DNA of 36,834 nucleotides from Deltaproteobacteria bacterium. Lineage in GTDB: Bacteria; Desulfobacterota; Desulfobacteria; Desulfobacterales; ETH-SRB1. The translations under genes were made by a program, and so were the position numbers. Below are positions 1-9,051 of the stretch, in pieces. The notes beneath the pieces are model-generated. The model was given only the letters and a program-made list of their open reading frames with translations, ran no database searches and was not told the origin of the DNA. Positions within the stretch are counted from its first letter, which is position 1, and the number at the start of each line of letters is the position of its first letter. Location of the stretch: positions 1 through 36,834 of the forward strand of contig JAJSZW010000023.1 of NCBI GenBank assembly GCA_030262895.1, read 5' to 3'.

Positions 1-1
1 C

Positions 2-1585
2 AGCTTGAGTGACGATGCAGGCGGCCTGTTCACTATCGATGCCAATACTGGTGTTATTACCGTGGCCAATGCCCTGGACTATGAGACTGCCACCAGTCAT
101 TCAGTTACTGTTCTGGCTACTAGTTCAGATACAAGCATCAGCAGCCAAAACTTTACCATTAACGTCACTGACATTAATGAGTTTGTTGCTATTGGTGCAG
201 TTTCTGATAATGACGAATCGGCAAATACCGTAACAGAAAATGCCCTGGTAGGGGATACTGTTGGAATTACAGCATTGGCAACCGATGCGGATGGAACTGA
301 TACGGTTACGTATAGCCTGAGCGACGATGCCGGTGGATTATTTACTATCGATGCCAATACCGGTGTCATCACCGTTGCTAATGCCCTGGATTACGAGACC
401 GCAACCAGTCACTCCGTTACTGTTCTGGCAACTTCTTCAGATACAAGCACCAGCAGTCAGGCATTTACAATAAACGTTACCGATGTAAATGAGTCTGCAA
501 TTGGAGCCGTTTCTGATATTAATGCAACTGCCAACACAGTAGCTGAAGATGCAGTTAACGGCACAGTGGTTGGCATCACCGCCCTGGCCACCGACGCTGA
601 TGGAACGGACACCGTCACCTACTCACTTTCCGACGATGCCGGTGGCCTGTTTACCATTGATGCCAACACTGGCGTAGTGACCATCGCCAGTGCGCTCGAC
701 TATGAGACGGCGATGTCTCATAACATCACCGTGCTGGCGACCTCTGATGATACGAGTACTGCCAGTCAGGTATTCAGCATTACGGTCTCGGATGTTAACG
801 ACGATACGCCAGTTGATGACAGTAATGCTGATGACAATGGCGATACTATTACTGCTACTGATCCTCTTGTTGAAAATCCGGATCCAATCGAAGAAGCAAA
901 GATAGACGACCTGAATCTGAATCAAGATGATCCCGCTGAAGACACTCTTCTGGATGAAGAACCTCAAGGTTTTGAAGACGCTACGAACCTTCAGGATTCG
1001 GCTGAAACAGATAATTTTATCGCTCTGCAAGAAAATTCAGAAACTGAATTAACTGAAGATGTCAGAGATTGGGGCCAAGAGATAAGGGCAGGTTCTCAAC
1101 ATGAGCGACCGGAAAACGATCGTTCCTACAGCTATTTTGACAATAACCTGTATAAAGAGATCCTTTCAGATAACTATTTGGATTTTCATTATAAGGCACT
1201 GAACAATGTACTTGATCCGGATGAGTTTGACGATTTCAGCACTATAGATTTCGAAAGTGACGATCTGGATAAGGTCGTTGCAAATGGCGAGTATGATCTT
1301 CTCAGGCAGGAAATTGATGAATCCTTCAACGCAAAAGTTAAGTCTGAAGCAGTAAAAACAAAACTTGTGACCATGACTATTGGAACCTTTACTGTTGGAA
1401 TAGTCAGTTACCTGTTGCGGGCCGGTTCTCTTGTCGCCAGCCTGATGTCAACTTTGCCACTGTGGCGGGGTTTTGATCCGATTGTTATTTTTACCGGGGA
1501 TAAGAAAAAGCGCAAAGAAAAGAGTGAGCTTCCTGATACGGATGAACTGAACCCGGATTCTCTTTTTGATGGCGATGCGAAATGA
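2..1585 (+). CDS. Cadherin-repeat surface protein, 3' part (5' end outside the window)
   Basis: The open frame runs in from the left edge, so the N-terminus is missing. About 270 residues form cadherin-like repeats with a period of 103-104 residues. The block SDDAGGLFTIDANTG recurs three times (DNA near 8, 320 and 629), and each unit ends in a DVN/DIN-type calcium-ligand motif. An acidic, low-complexity stretch follows, then a hydrophobic segment (about 1360-1465) and a basic patch KKKRKEK, so the C-terminus probably sits in the inner membrane with a cytosolic tail. Long cadherin/tandem-repeat proteins of this kind are usually adhesins. From memory, similar hydrophobic C-termini occur in other tandem-repeat adhesins, but I cannot check this. 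The stop overlaps the start of the next gene (ATGA), which suggests translational coupling to a c-di-GMP enzyme. Repeat DNA is very similar between units, so unit number may vary between strains or be mis-assembled. Confidence 0.85.
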   Translation, partial: SLSDDAGGLFTIDANTGVITVANALDYETATSHSVTVLATSSDTSISSQNFTINVTDINEFVAIGAVSDNDESANTVTENALVGDTVGITALATDADGTDTVTYSLSDDAGGLFTIDANTGVITVANALDYETATSHSVTVLATSSDTSTSSQAFTINVTDVNESAIGAVSDINATANTVAEDAVNGTVVGITALATDADGTDTVTYSLSDDAGGLFTIDANTGVVTIASALDYETAMSHNITVLATSDDTSTASQVFSITVSDVNDDTPVDDSNADDNGDTITATDPLVENPDPIEEAKIDDLNLNQDDPAEDTLLDEEPQGFEDATNLQDSAETDNFIALQENSETELTEDVRDWGQEIRAGSQHERPENDRSYSYFDNNLYKEILSDNYLDFHYKALNNVLDPDEFDDFSTIDFESDDLDKVVANGEYDLLRQEIDESFNAKVKSEAVKTKLVTMTIGTFTVGIVSYLLRAGSLVASLMSTLPLWRGFDPIVIFTGDKKKRKEKSELPDTDELNPDSLFDGDAK

Positions 1586-4545
1586 TATTTAAAACCCCCG
1601 CAATGCGACTGAGTATCGCCCTGGTTATGTTGGCGGTCAATCTTCTTTTTTTGGCCAACCTGATGGGGTTTATCCCCGACCGGTCTGAATTTGCCCTGGA
1701 ATTGCGCAAAAGTTTGAGCGAGTCACTGGCTCAGCAGTTTTCGGCGGTTGCAGAAAAAGGTGAGTTTCAAATCATCCAGAATACTTTGCGGACGGTTGTA
1801 GAAAGGAACGATGATATTCGTTCTGCGGCAATTCGTACCAACGATGGTCAATTGCTTGCTCTGGCGGGGGAACATCTGGCGCACTGGAAAGCGCCTGCCG
1901 ATGGAAAATCGACTCCGACCCATGTCCATGTACCGATTTTCAGAAAGGATAAAAAATGGGCAACGGTTGAAATCCGTTTTGCCCCGCTGTGGACTGGTTA
2001 TTTAGCTGGCGGGTTCACTCATTCTTTTGTCGGATTGCTGGCTTTTATCGCCCTGAGCAGTTTCATCTGCTATTTCTTCATTATCAAAAGAACCCTGCGC
2101 GAACTCGACCCTGCGGCGGTGATTCCGGAACGGGTACAAAAGGCCTTTGATGTATTGCAGGAAGGGATTCTGATTCTGGATGAAAAAGAACAGATTGTGA
2201 TGGCGAATAAGTCTTTTGCCCATCTGTTTGAGAAATCTCCTGCTGCACTGCTGGGACTGAAAGGGTCGGAATTGGGTTGGCAGGATTGCCACAATCCGAA
2301 ACAGATTCAGCAACTGCCGTGGATTAAGGTGCTGTATGACGGGCAAGAACAGAAGGCTGCCTCTCTGAGTTTACTAAACAGCTTCGGTAATAAAATCAAA
2401 TTCACCGTGAATGCAGCCATGGTGACAGATAATGCCGGAAAGTGTCGCGGTAGTCTGGTGACCTTTGACGACATCACCCAGGTAGAGGAGAAAAACTTCG
2501 AACTCAATAATTTGGTGGAAAACCTCCAGTTAGCCCATGATGAGATAGAGACAAAAAGTCAGGAGCTGGAATTCTTGGCGAATCGTGATCCAATGACCCT
2601 TTGTCTGAACAGACGCGCTCTGGGCAGAAACTTTGAGGTCCTGTTCACCAAGGCAAAAACTGACGGCACACATTTATCCTGCCTGATGGCGGATATCGAT
2701 TTTTTTAAATCGGTTAATGACCGCTATGGACATGCTACAGGAGATCAGGTGATCAAGGGCATTGCCGATGTTCTGAAAACCTGTACACGCGACAGTGATT
2801 TGGTTGGGCGGTACGGTGGTGAAGAATTCTGTGTGGTTTTTCCTGATCTTGACCTGAAACAGGCTGCGCAGATTGCCGAGCGTATCCGGCATACGATAGA
2901 AAAAAAACCGTGTGGGGGAGTCGAGATCACTGCAAGCCTGGGTGTTTCTTCCCTTGAACATAATGCCAACAATCCGGACGAGCTGATCAATCAGGCGGAT
3001 AAGGCTCTGTATGCGGCCAAAAACAGCGGTCGGAACCGGGTCATCAATTGGGGGGAAAAAGATTTGGACTCGATTGTCCGGATTACTGATACATCAAGTG
3101 AATCGGATCAGACTGTGCCGGAAATACTCGAAGTAGACCAAACTCAGTTGCAACGCCGGGTGCAGGAGTTGGAAGGGCTGCTGGAAAAGCGTACCCTCGA
3201 ATTTGAACATTATGAGATGTATGACTTTATAACCGGTCTACCTACCCGCTCCCTGTTTGAAGATCGGATTGGTCACGAGATCGCCAGAAGCAAACGCAAA
3301 GACTATCTGGTTGTTGTCCTGTCAATTACCGTCGACACAATAAAGCGAGTTCATGAAACCCTTGGCTACAGTACGGCTGAACTATTGATGAAAGCCTGTG
3401 GGCACCGATTAAACGAAGTATTGCGCAAGAATGTCGATACTGTTGCAATGATAAAAGATTTTGAAGGGACTTTGTTGGTTGCACTGATAAATCAGGCAGA
3501 GTTCGGGGTTTTGCTGTCCGATATCAAGCAGGTTGATCATATTACCTGGATTGTCAAGCGCCTGCTGGATTCATTTGAAAAACCATTCAATATCAAAGGG
3601 AATGCAATATATATATCAGCCTATATCGGCGTGAGTATCTTCCCCCACGATGGTCATACAGTCGAGGATCTGTACAGCAGTGCCACTAATGCCTGTGGCT
3701 GCGCACAAAAGATCAAGGGAAAAGATCGTTATCTTTTCTCATCGCAGAATCTGAATGAGAAGGCGGCTCAACAACTGCAGGTTGAAAATGCACTGCATTC
3801 CGCTATTCAAAACGATGAACTGGAACTGTACTATCAACCGCAGATTGAGTCAGCCACGGGACGGGTAGCCGGGTTCGAGGCCCTGCTTCGTTGGCAGAGT
3901 GCACAGTTGGGATTTGCACTGCCAAGTGATTTTATCCCGGTTGCTGAGCAATCGGGACAGATTGACCGACTTGGGGATTGGGTTTTATATCACGCTTGTC
4001 AACAGCTCAGAAGCTGGCTGGATAAGGGGTTTGAGGTTGCTACGGTCGCAGTCAACCTGTCGGGGATGCAGTTACGTCAGCAGAATCTATCCAGCCGAAT
4101 CCAGAGCATTCTGGATGAGTTCAACCTTGATACGCACCTGCTGGAGATTGAGCTGACGGAAAGCTCGTTGGTCAATTCTCATGACAAGTCTTTCACAGTT
4201 CTGAAGCAAATCAAGGAGATGGGTATCCGCGTAACAATGGATGATTTCGGTACGGGCTACTCTTCCCTGTCCTATTTAAAAAATATCCCGTTGTCCTGTA
4301 TAAAAATTGATCGCTCTTTTATTGCGGACATCGGTAAGGATGATAATTCCGAAAAACTGATTGCCTCTATTATCTCCATGGCGCACGGGTTAGGGCTGGA
4401 AGTGGTTGCGGAAGGGGTTGAAGAAAAATGCCAGGCCGATCATTTGACTGCTCTGGGGTGTGAGTATTTACAGGGTTATTATTTCAGTCGACCGATCCCT
4501 CAGGCCAAGGTATCAGAAATTTTACAAAAAAAATTGTCAGTCTAA
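1582..4545 (+). CDS. Membrane PAS-GGDEF-GGDEF(degenerate)-EAL c-di-GMP protein
   Basis: A 987-residue protein. A transmembrane helix near residues 5-28 and a second near 150-168 enclose a periplasmic sensor of about 120 residues. A PAS domain (about 185-300) and a short coiled coil follow. The first GGDEF domain carries an intact GGEEF motif (412-416) with the inhibitory site RDSD five residues before it, so diguanylate cyclase activity and product inhibition are expected. A second GGDEF-like domain (about 545-690) has lost its signature (KDFEGT). The EAL domain is complete: EAL at 766-768, DDFGTGYSS at 887-895 and a late EVVAEGVE motif, so phosphodiesterase activity is plausible. It overlaps the adhesin gene by 4 bp and precedes HDOD and TolC genes, so it likely senses the envelope and sets c-di-GMP for adhesin control. 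Which activity dominates cannot be read from sequence. Confidence 0.93.
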   Translation: MIFKTPAMRLSIALVMLAVNLLFLANLMGFIPDRSEFALELRKSLSESLAQQFSAVAEKGEFQIIQNTLRTVVERNDDIRSAAIRTNDGQLLALAGEHLAHWKAPADGKSTPTHVHVPIFRKDKKWATVEIRFAPLWTGYLAGGFTHSFVGLLAFIALSSFICYFFIIKRTLRELDPAAVIPERVQKAFDVLQEGILILDEKEQIVMANKSFAHLFEKSPAALLGLKGSELGWQDCHNPKQIQQLPWIKVLYDGQEQKAASLSLLNSFGNKIKFTVNAAMVTDNAGKCRGSLVTFDDITQVEEKNFELNNLVENLQLAHDEIETKSQELEFLANRDPMTLCLNRRALGRNFEVLFTKAKTDGTHLSCLMADIDFFKSVNDRYGHATGDQVIKGIADVLKTCTRDSDLVGRYGGEEFCVVFPDLDLKQAAQIAERIRHTIEKKPCGGVEITASLGVSSLEHNANNPDELINQADKALYAAKNSGRNRVINWGEKDLDSIVRITDTSSESDQTVPEILEVDQTQLQRRVQELEGLLEKRTLEFEHYEMYDFITGLPTRSLFEDRIGHEIARSKRKDYLVVVLSITVDTIKRVHETLGYSTAELLMKACGHRLNEVLRKNVDTVAMIKDFEGTLLVALINQAEFGVLLSDIKQVDHITWIVKRLLDSFEKPFNIKGNAIYISAYIGVSIFPHDGHTVEDLYSSATNACGCAQKIKGKDRYLFSSQNLNEKAAQQLQVENALHSAIQNDELELYYQPQIESATGRVAGFEALLRWQSAQLGFALPSDFIPVAEQSGQIDRLGDWVLYHACQQLRSWLDKGFEVATVAVNLSGMQLRQQNLSSRIQSILDEFNLDTHLLEIELTESSLVNSHDKSFTVLKQIKEMGIRVTMDDFGTGYSSLSYLKNIPLSCIKIDRSFIADIGKDDNSEKLIASIISMAHGLGLEVVAEGVEEKCQADHLTALGCEYLQGYYFSRPIPQAKVSEILQKKLSV

Positions 4546-4549
4546 CATA

Positions 4550-4672
4550 GTTCAGGGTTCAGGGTTCAAAGGTTGTAGTCTACTGATATTCTTAATTTTA
4601 TTCATGGCGATTGAGGCGCGATTCAGTTAGGTTGTTTCAACCCGGAACCGTGAACGCTGAACCGCTCAACCC
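4550..4672. repeat. Inverted variant-repeat element A (7-bp units)
   Basis: The gap between the GGDEF/EAL and HDOD genes holds about three GTTCAGG-type 7-bp units (4550-4572). Inverted partners in 7-bp phase follow at 4645-4672 (GAACCGT, GAACGCT, GAACCGC). A unique spacer of about 70 bp separates the arms. The right arm reaches the ribosome-binding region of the HDOD gene. It belongs to the class of elements described in the findings. Confidence 0.75.
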
Positions 4673-4683
4673 AGGTGAAAATA

Positions 4684-5535
4684 ATGATGAATATCCAAAC
4701 AATGATTCAGAAAATTGAGCAATCGGCGCAACTGATTTCGTTGCCGGAAATTTACCTTCGTTTGAGGGAACTGCTTGCTGATCCTGATTACACCATGGCG
4801 GAAGTGGCTATATTGCTCGGACGTGATCCGGCGCTGGCAACGCGTATTCTACAGGTTGTTAACAGCCCGCTGAATCGAAGATCCTGTAGGATTGAAACGG
4901 TCACTCATGCCGTGAGTCTACTGGGCAGCCGGCAGGTGTACGATATCGTTCTCTGTGCCTCGGTCGCCGAATCCTTTAAAGGGGTTCTGACCGATGTGAT
5001 GAACATGAAACAGTTCTGGCAGCAGAGTGTCTATTGTGCGGTAACAGCGCAACAGCTTGCAGTTGCCTGTGGTGAAATGGAGAGCGAACGGCTTTTTGTA
5101 ATGGGACTGTTACATGACATCGGACATTTGTTCATGTATCTGGCGATCCCTGAAGAATCGCAACAAGTGATCCTGAAAGCAAAAGAACTGAAAAGGCCTT
5201 TGTACCAAGTTGAACGTGAACTGCTCGGGTTTGACTATGCACAAATAGGGGGCAACATGATGCGGAAGTGGGATCTGCCCAAAAGCCTGCAGGTTACAAC
5301 CCGTTTTCACCCGGAGCCGAATGTTGCAAAGCAGTTTACCCTGGAGACAGCCCTGTTGCATCTCAGTTATCTGCTGATTCATTCCGATCTGGAAGATGGT
5401 AATTTTGGAGCGGGGGCTTTTGTTGCTGATGACACAGTCTGGGCGACCACTAGATTGACAGAGAAACAGTGCCTGGATATCCAGCAGTCGGCAGCTAACC
5501 AGTTTGACGAAGTTGCAAACAGTATTTTTACTTAG
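4684..5535 (+). CDS. HDOD domain protein
   Basis: About 283 residues that form a single HDOD domain over most of the length, from LPEIYLRLRELL through DPALATRILQVVNSP to GLLHDIGHL. HDOD proteins are HD-superfamily relatives, often without metal-dependent hydrolase activity, that act in signalling and stress networks. Here GLLHDIGH keeps an HD pair. I prefer the ATG at 4684, with AGG eight bases upstream. A GTG at 4675 and an ATG at 4687 are in frame. No enzyme or partner can be named. Its place between a c-di-GMP protein and a TolC-type channel suggests a role in regulating surface-protein export, which is inference. Confidence 0.88.
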   Translation: MMNIQTMIQKIEQSAQLISLPEIYLRLRELLADPDYTMAEVAILLGRDPALATRILQVVNSPLNRRSCRIETVTHAVSLLGSRQVYDIVLCASVAESFKGVLTDVMNMKQFWQQSVYCAVTAQQLAVACGEMESERLFVMGLLHDIGHLFMYLAIPEESQQVILKAKELKRPLYQVERELLGFDYAQIGGNMMRKWDLPKSLQVTTRFHPEPNVAKQFTLETALLHLSYLLIHSDLEDGNFGAGAFVADDTVWATTRLTEKQCLDIQQSAANQFDEVANSIFT

Positions 5536-5570
5536 GGCTCGGTCAAAAATAAGTTGTTTGACCGAGCCCT
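5534..5570 (+). other. Strong hairpin between HDOD and TolC genes
   Basis: A perfect 14-bp stem (AGGGCTCGGTCAAA at 5534-5547, complement at 5557-5570) with a 9-base loop. It starts inside the HDOD stop codon and ends one base before AGGAG (5572-5576), the Shine-Dalgarno of the TolC gene. No U-run follows, so it is not a typical intrinsic terminator. It may modulate mRNA stability or translation of the downstream gene. Confidence 0.7.
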
Positions 5571-5582
5571 TAGGAGATGACA

Positions 5583-7034
5583 ATGTTTTTTTCTGTATTA
5601 AGAGCAGAGCTGGGTATTTTATTAAATAAGCCCATTTTTTTTGTTGCTGCCTTGCTCTGCATCACCATCCTGGCCCCGACAACGTCAGAATCCGGAACGA
5701 TAACCCTCTACCAGTCCGTTGAACAGGCCCTTAAGTATAGCCCGCAGTTGCATGCATTGACTCATAGTCATCAAGCAGCTCAATTCGATCTCAAACAATC
5801 CCGTGCCCGCTATCTCCCTTCCGTCGATCTGCTGCTCGGCTATGGCCTGGAACAACATAGTGACCATGTCACCAGGCAAGCCGGTGCTGATCCGGCTGAT
5901 ACCAACTGGGATTCACGGGGAGATGCCACTCTCAGGCTGACCCAGAAAGTTTACGACGGCGGGGAAACCAGTCAGCAGGTTGCTATTCAGAAAGCGTTAC
6001 TGGATTCAGCGCATTTCCAGATTCAAAGTGCGGCTCAGGCCGTTGCTCTCAACGCTGTCACCGCCCACCTGAATGTTTTCAGACAGCGTGAACTGGTTAT
6101 CCTGGCTGAAAAGAATTTGATAGTTCATCAGGATATTTACCAGTCTCTGGCGGAGCGGGAGCAAGCCGGTGCCGGGAGTATTGCCGATGTCACCCAGGCC
6201 CAAGCGCGAATGGCACGTGCCCAATCAACTTTATATCTCAGCAAAGCAGATCTCAGTAAGGCGCTGGCCAATTATTCTCGGGTGATTGGGTTTTCTCCTG
6301 AGCCTGAAAATGTCACCTATGCAGGAATCCCGGAGACTCTGCCGCCGACCCTGGAAAAGGCACTGGAGCTCATGAGAAAGGAAAATCCAGAACTGCTTAT
6401 ATTGACAGCCGATCTTGCTGAGACTGACGCAAGAGTTGCCCTTACGCGGTCAACTTATAAACCAAAAATAGATATTCAACTCAGCAGCCGCTACCACGAT
6501 CAGCTCGAGGGTGATCAGTCCTGGCAGAACACCAATGAGGCCATGCTGAATCTGCGCTGGAACCTGTTTAACGGTGGGCAGGATAAAGCGGGTGAAAATG
6601 CGGCCTTGTCGCGTAAGTATCAGAGTCGTTCAGCACGGGACGACAAGTTGTTTGAGCTTCAGGAGGCAACCTCAGCGGCTTGGGCAACCTATAAATCTTT
6701 ACAAGGCCAGAAGGTCGCTTATCGGGATGCGGTTGATTATAGTCAAAAGACCTTTGAGGCTTATCTGAACCAATTTTCCGTTTCCCAGAGAAGTCTCCTG
6801 GATGTTCTGAGTGCCGAACAGGACTATTTCCATTCGGCCAGCCAACTTATTACTGTAACTGTCAACGAGACTCTTACGGCCTATCGGATTTTGGCATTAA
6901 CAGGAGATCTGCAGGTTCCCACGTGCTCAGGTTCCCAGGAATACCCCGAGGATTTAAAGCGGCTTTCTCAGGCGTTGGAACTGCCTTCTGCTCCTCCATC
7001 AGAGCAGTCTTTTGGAGCATCAATACCAGAATAA
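5583..7034 (+). CDS. TolC-family outer-membrane channel protein (type I secretion/efflux)
   Basis: 483 residues, typical for TolC/LapE/AggA proteins. A hydrophobic export signal lies near residues 15-35. Two homologous halves follow (about 40-245 and 255-450), rich in Ala, Gln and Leu as expected for the periplasmic alpha-helical barrel. Family-type motifs are visible: SPQLHAL at the start, LRLTQKVYDGGET in the first half, LNLRWNLFNGGQD in the second. I choose the ATG at 5583 because AGGAG (5572-5576) lies six bases before it; the ATG at 5577 touches the Shine-Dalgarno. The protein would form the outer-membrane duct for export of a substrate, and the adhesin upstream is the obvious candidate. 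No HlyD-type adaptor or ABC exporter is visible here, so those parts must lie elsewhere. Confidence 0.92.
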   Translation: MFFSVLRAELGILLNKPIFFVAALLCITILAPTTSESGTITLYQSVEQALKYSPQLHALTHSHQAAQFDLKQSRARYLPSVDLLLGYGLEQHSDHVTRQAGADPADTNWDSRGDATLRLTQKVYDGGETSQQVAIQKALLDSAHFQIQSAAQAVALNAVTAHLNVFRQRELVILAEKNLIVHQDIYQSLAEREQAGAGSIADVTQAQARMARAQSTLYLSKADLSKALANYSRVIGFSPEPENVTYAGIPETLPPTLEKALELMRKENPELLILTADLAETDARVALTRSTYKPKIDIQLSSRYHDQLEGDQSWQNTNEAMLNLRWNLFNGGQDKAGENAALSRKYQSRSARDDKLFELQEATSAAWATYKSLQGQKVAYRDAVDYSQKTFEAYLNQFSVSQRSLLDVLSAEQDYFHSASQLITVTVNETLTAYRILALTGDLQVPTCSGSQEYPEDLKRLSQALELPSAPPSEQSFGASIPE

Positions 7035-7280
7035 ATGCTAAAACTACTTCGTTCGGAAAATAAGCTGGCTCGCGAGATATATGTGTGAAGGCGATCTTTA
7101 AAAGAATTAAGGTAACAATTTCAATTTGTTACAAAGACATGATAAGTTAAAAAGGTCCTTAGCGTACACAACCGCACGAATCGGGGTGATATCCTGTAAT
7201 CTGTGGATTAAAAACATTGAATGAAATTCTTATCTGTGATAATTTTTAAAATTAGCGGAATTTCGTAGCCGTTCACGGCT

Positions 7281-7385
7281 TGAAACTTGAAATTGGAAGA
7301 GATTAAATTAGAAATTGGAAATAAGGAAGAACAGTACAAAAGCATGAAGGCCAAATTTCCAATTTCTATTTTCTAATTTCAATGT
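7281..7385. repeat. Inverted variant-repeat element B (7-bp units)
   Basis: The left arm (7281-7327) reads as successive 7-mers such as GAAACTT, GAAATTG, GAAGAGA and GAAATAA. The right arm (7353-7385) carries the inverted form (AATTTCT, ATTTTCT, AATTTCA). A spacer of about 25 bp separates them. Units are degenerate but stay in 7-bp phase around GAA/TTC. Confidence 0.65.
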
Positions 7386-7411
7386 TCCGTGAACATTTAC
7401 GGAATTTCTTA

Positions 7412-7423
7412 CCTGCCGGCAGG
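7412..7423. repeat. 12-bp perfect palindrome
   Basis: CCTGCCGGCAGG, followed by a partial repeat GCAG. It lies just upstream of xseA. Similar GC-rich palindromes are frequent dispersed repeats in bacterial genomes; no function is claimed. Confidence 0.5.
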
Positions 7424-7460
7424 CAGATATCCTGTCAAAAAATGGAACTTAATTATCTGT

Positions 7461-8828
7461 ATGAGCCAGAATACAAGAAAAATATATACGGTCTCCGGGT
7501 TAACATCAGAACTTAAGGCATTACTTGAAGAAAGCTTTCCTTTTGTATGGATATCAGGAGAAATATCGAATTTAAGCACACCGGTTTCCGGGCATTTTTA
7601 TTTTACATTAAAAGATGAAAATTCCCAGATAAGCGCCGTGATGTTTCGTGGTCAGAACAAAAAACTAAAATTTACGCTTGAAGATGGCTTGAGCATTATT
7701 GGATTGGGCAGGATAAATCTTTATGAACCTCGTGGAAATTATCAAATTATATTTGAATATATCGAGCCAAAAGGTATTGGCGCCTTACAGCTTAGTTTTG
7801 AAAAACTAAAAAAACGTCTTTCCGAGGAGGGCCTTTTTGACGATAAATATAAAAGCCCCCTTCCCTTTTTGCCAAATAAAATTTGTATAATAACATCTCC
7901 TACCGGCGCTGTAATTCATGATATTATAGATATTATTCGTAGGCGTTTTTATAATATTCCTATTGAAATTATACCTGTTAAAGTTCAAGGTGATACTGCT
8001 GTTCAGGAAATTGTTTCAGCTTTTGATATTATAAATAAACTTGCTCAATCCGATGGCGGTGCTGAAGTGGTAATTCTTGCAAGAGGCGGCGGCTCCATAG
8101 AAGATCTTGCTGTATTTAATTCCGAGGAAGTTGCGAGAGCTATATTTGCATCAAAGCTTCCTGTAATTTCTGCTGTTGGCCATGAGACCGATTATACAAT
8201 ATCTGATTTTGTTGCTGACCTTAGAGCGCCGACTCCTTCTGCTGCAGCCGAGCTTGTTGTTCCGCTTAAGAATGAACTCAAAAATAGATGCGATGAAATG
8301 TTTAAAAATTTAATCGCAAGAATATATAATAACATTGACAAGTTAAATAGTAATTTAAACGAACTGAATAATCGCCTTGTTGATCCAAGAAAAAATATTC
8401 AGGATTTCAGACTAAGAATTGATGATTATATAAATAGGTTATTAAAATCCATTTATAATATTATAGATAAACAGCGCTCTCAGCTTATATGGATATCCAG
8501 AAGTTTATATGCAAATAGTCCTTATAAACATATCGACAACCTTAATGTAACGCTTAAACGATTAAATGACAACCTCCTATCATCTATAGATATATATATG
8601 CAAAACAGGCGTTCTATGACAATTGTTCTTGCTTCAAGGCTGAATGATTTAAGTCCTGTCGCTATACTGGATCGTGGTTATAGTATAACGAGAACTATTC
8701 CTGATGCAGTCGTTGTAAGGGATCCAAAAACAGTAAAATCAGGTCAGGAGCTTGAGGTAATGGTAGCTAAAGGTTCTTTAATTTGTCGTGTAGAAGGAAA
8801 ATTATATAATGGCCAAGATAAGTTTTGA
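7461..8828 (+). CDS. xseA: Exodeoxyribonuclease VII large subunit
   Basis: 455 residues from the ATG at 7461 (MSQNTRKIYTVSGLTSELK), the normal size and start for XseA. The N-terminal OB-fold (about 1-100, including FVWISGEISNL and GHFYFTLKD) binds single-stranded DNA. The central catalytic domain shows ICIITSPTGAVIHDI, ILARGGGSIEDLAVFN and ISAVGHETDYTISDFVADLRAPTPSAAAEL, all hallmark XseA blocks. A long coiled coil (about 280-400) follows. With XseB it forms exonuclease VII, which degrades single-stranded DNA to oligonucleotides in repair. An in-frame start at 7389 exists but adds residues with no family match and lies beside the palindrome. The gene overlaps xseB by 20 bp. It is AT-rich compared with the block to its left. 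Confidence 0.97.
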   Translation: MSQNTRKIYTVSGLTSELKALLEESFPFVWISGEISNLSTPVSGHFYFTLKDENSQISAVMFRGQNKKLKFTLEDGLSIIGLGRINLYEPRGNYQIIFEYIEPKGIGALQLSFEKLKKRLSEEGLFDDKYKSPLPFLPNKICIITSPTGAVIHDIIDIIRRRFYNIPIEIIPVKVQGDTAVQEIVSAFDIINKLAQSDGGAEVVILARGGGSIEDLAVFNSEEVARAIFASKLPVISAVGHETDYTISDFVADLRAPTPSAAAELVVPLKNELKNRCDEMFKNLIARIYNNIDKLNSNLNELNNRLVDPRKNIQDFRLRIDDYINRLLKSIYNIIDKQRSQLIWISRSLYANSPYKHIDNLNVTLKRLNDNLLSSIDIYMQNRRSMTIVLASRLNDLSPVAILDRGYSITRTIPDAVVVRDPKTVKSGQELEVMVAKGSLICRVEGKLYNGQDKF

Positions 8829-9051
8829 AAAATCTTTAAAGCAGCTTGAGCAGATAGTTCAGGAGCTTGAATCCGGGAATCTGCCCCTTGAGAAAGCTAT
8901 GAAAAAATTTGAAGAAGGCGTTAAGCTTTCAAAATTTTGTTCTGAAAAACTGGATGAAACTGAAAAAAAGATTAGTGTTTTATTGCATGATAATAAGGGC
9001 AATATAGCTGAGGAACCTTTCATGCCTGAGAATGAATCAAAAGATGATTAA
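8809..9051 (+). CDS. xseB: Exodeoxyribonuclease VII small subunit
   Basis: 80 residues, the usual XseB size, starting MAKISFEKSLKQLEQIVQEL and containing the family block LESGNLPLEKAMKKFEEGVKLSKFC. It is a helical-hairpin protein; several copies bind the XseA coiled coil to make active exonuclease VII. It starts inside the end of xseA (20-bp overlap) and its end overlaps ispA by 20 bp, so the three genes are translationally coupled. The acidic C-terminal tail (EEPFMPENESKDD) is variable in this family. Confidence 0.96.
   Translation: MAKISFEKSLKQLEQIVQELESGNLPLEKAMKKFEEGVKLSKFCSEKLDETEKKISVLLHDNKGNIAEEPFMPENESKDD

Larger units (their letters stand above)
7035..7460. other. Intergenic region at the composition change
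   Basis: 426 bases without a convincing gene. It holds a weak 7-bp inverted repeat (GTAACAA...TTGTTAC, 7112-7132), element B (7281-7385), and a 12-bp perfect palindrome CCTGCCGGCAGG (7412-7423). Genes to the left look clearly more GC-rich than those to the right. The frame of xseA is open upstream to 7389 but the extra residues do not look like exonuclease VII. Confidence 0.6.

Noticed and set aside
7112..7132. Intrinsic terminator after the TolC gene
   Set aside because: The stem is only 7 bp, AT-rich and without a U-run, so I do not call a terminator.
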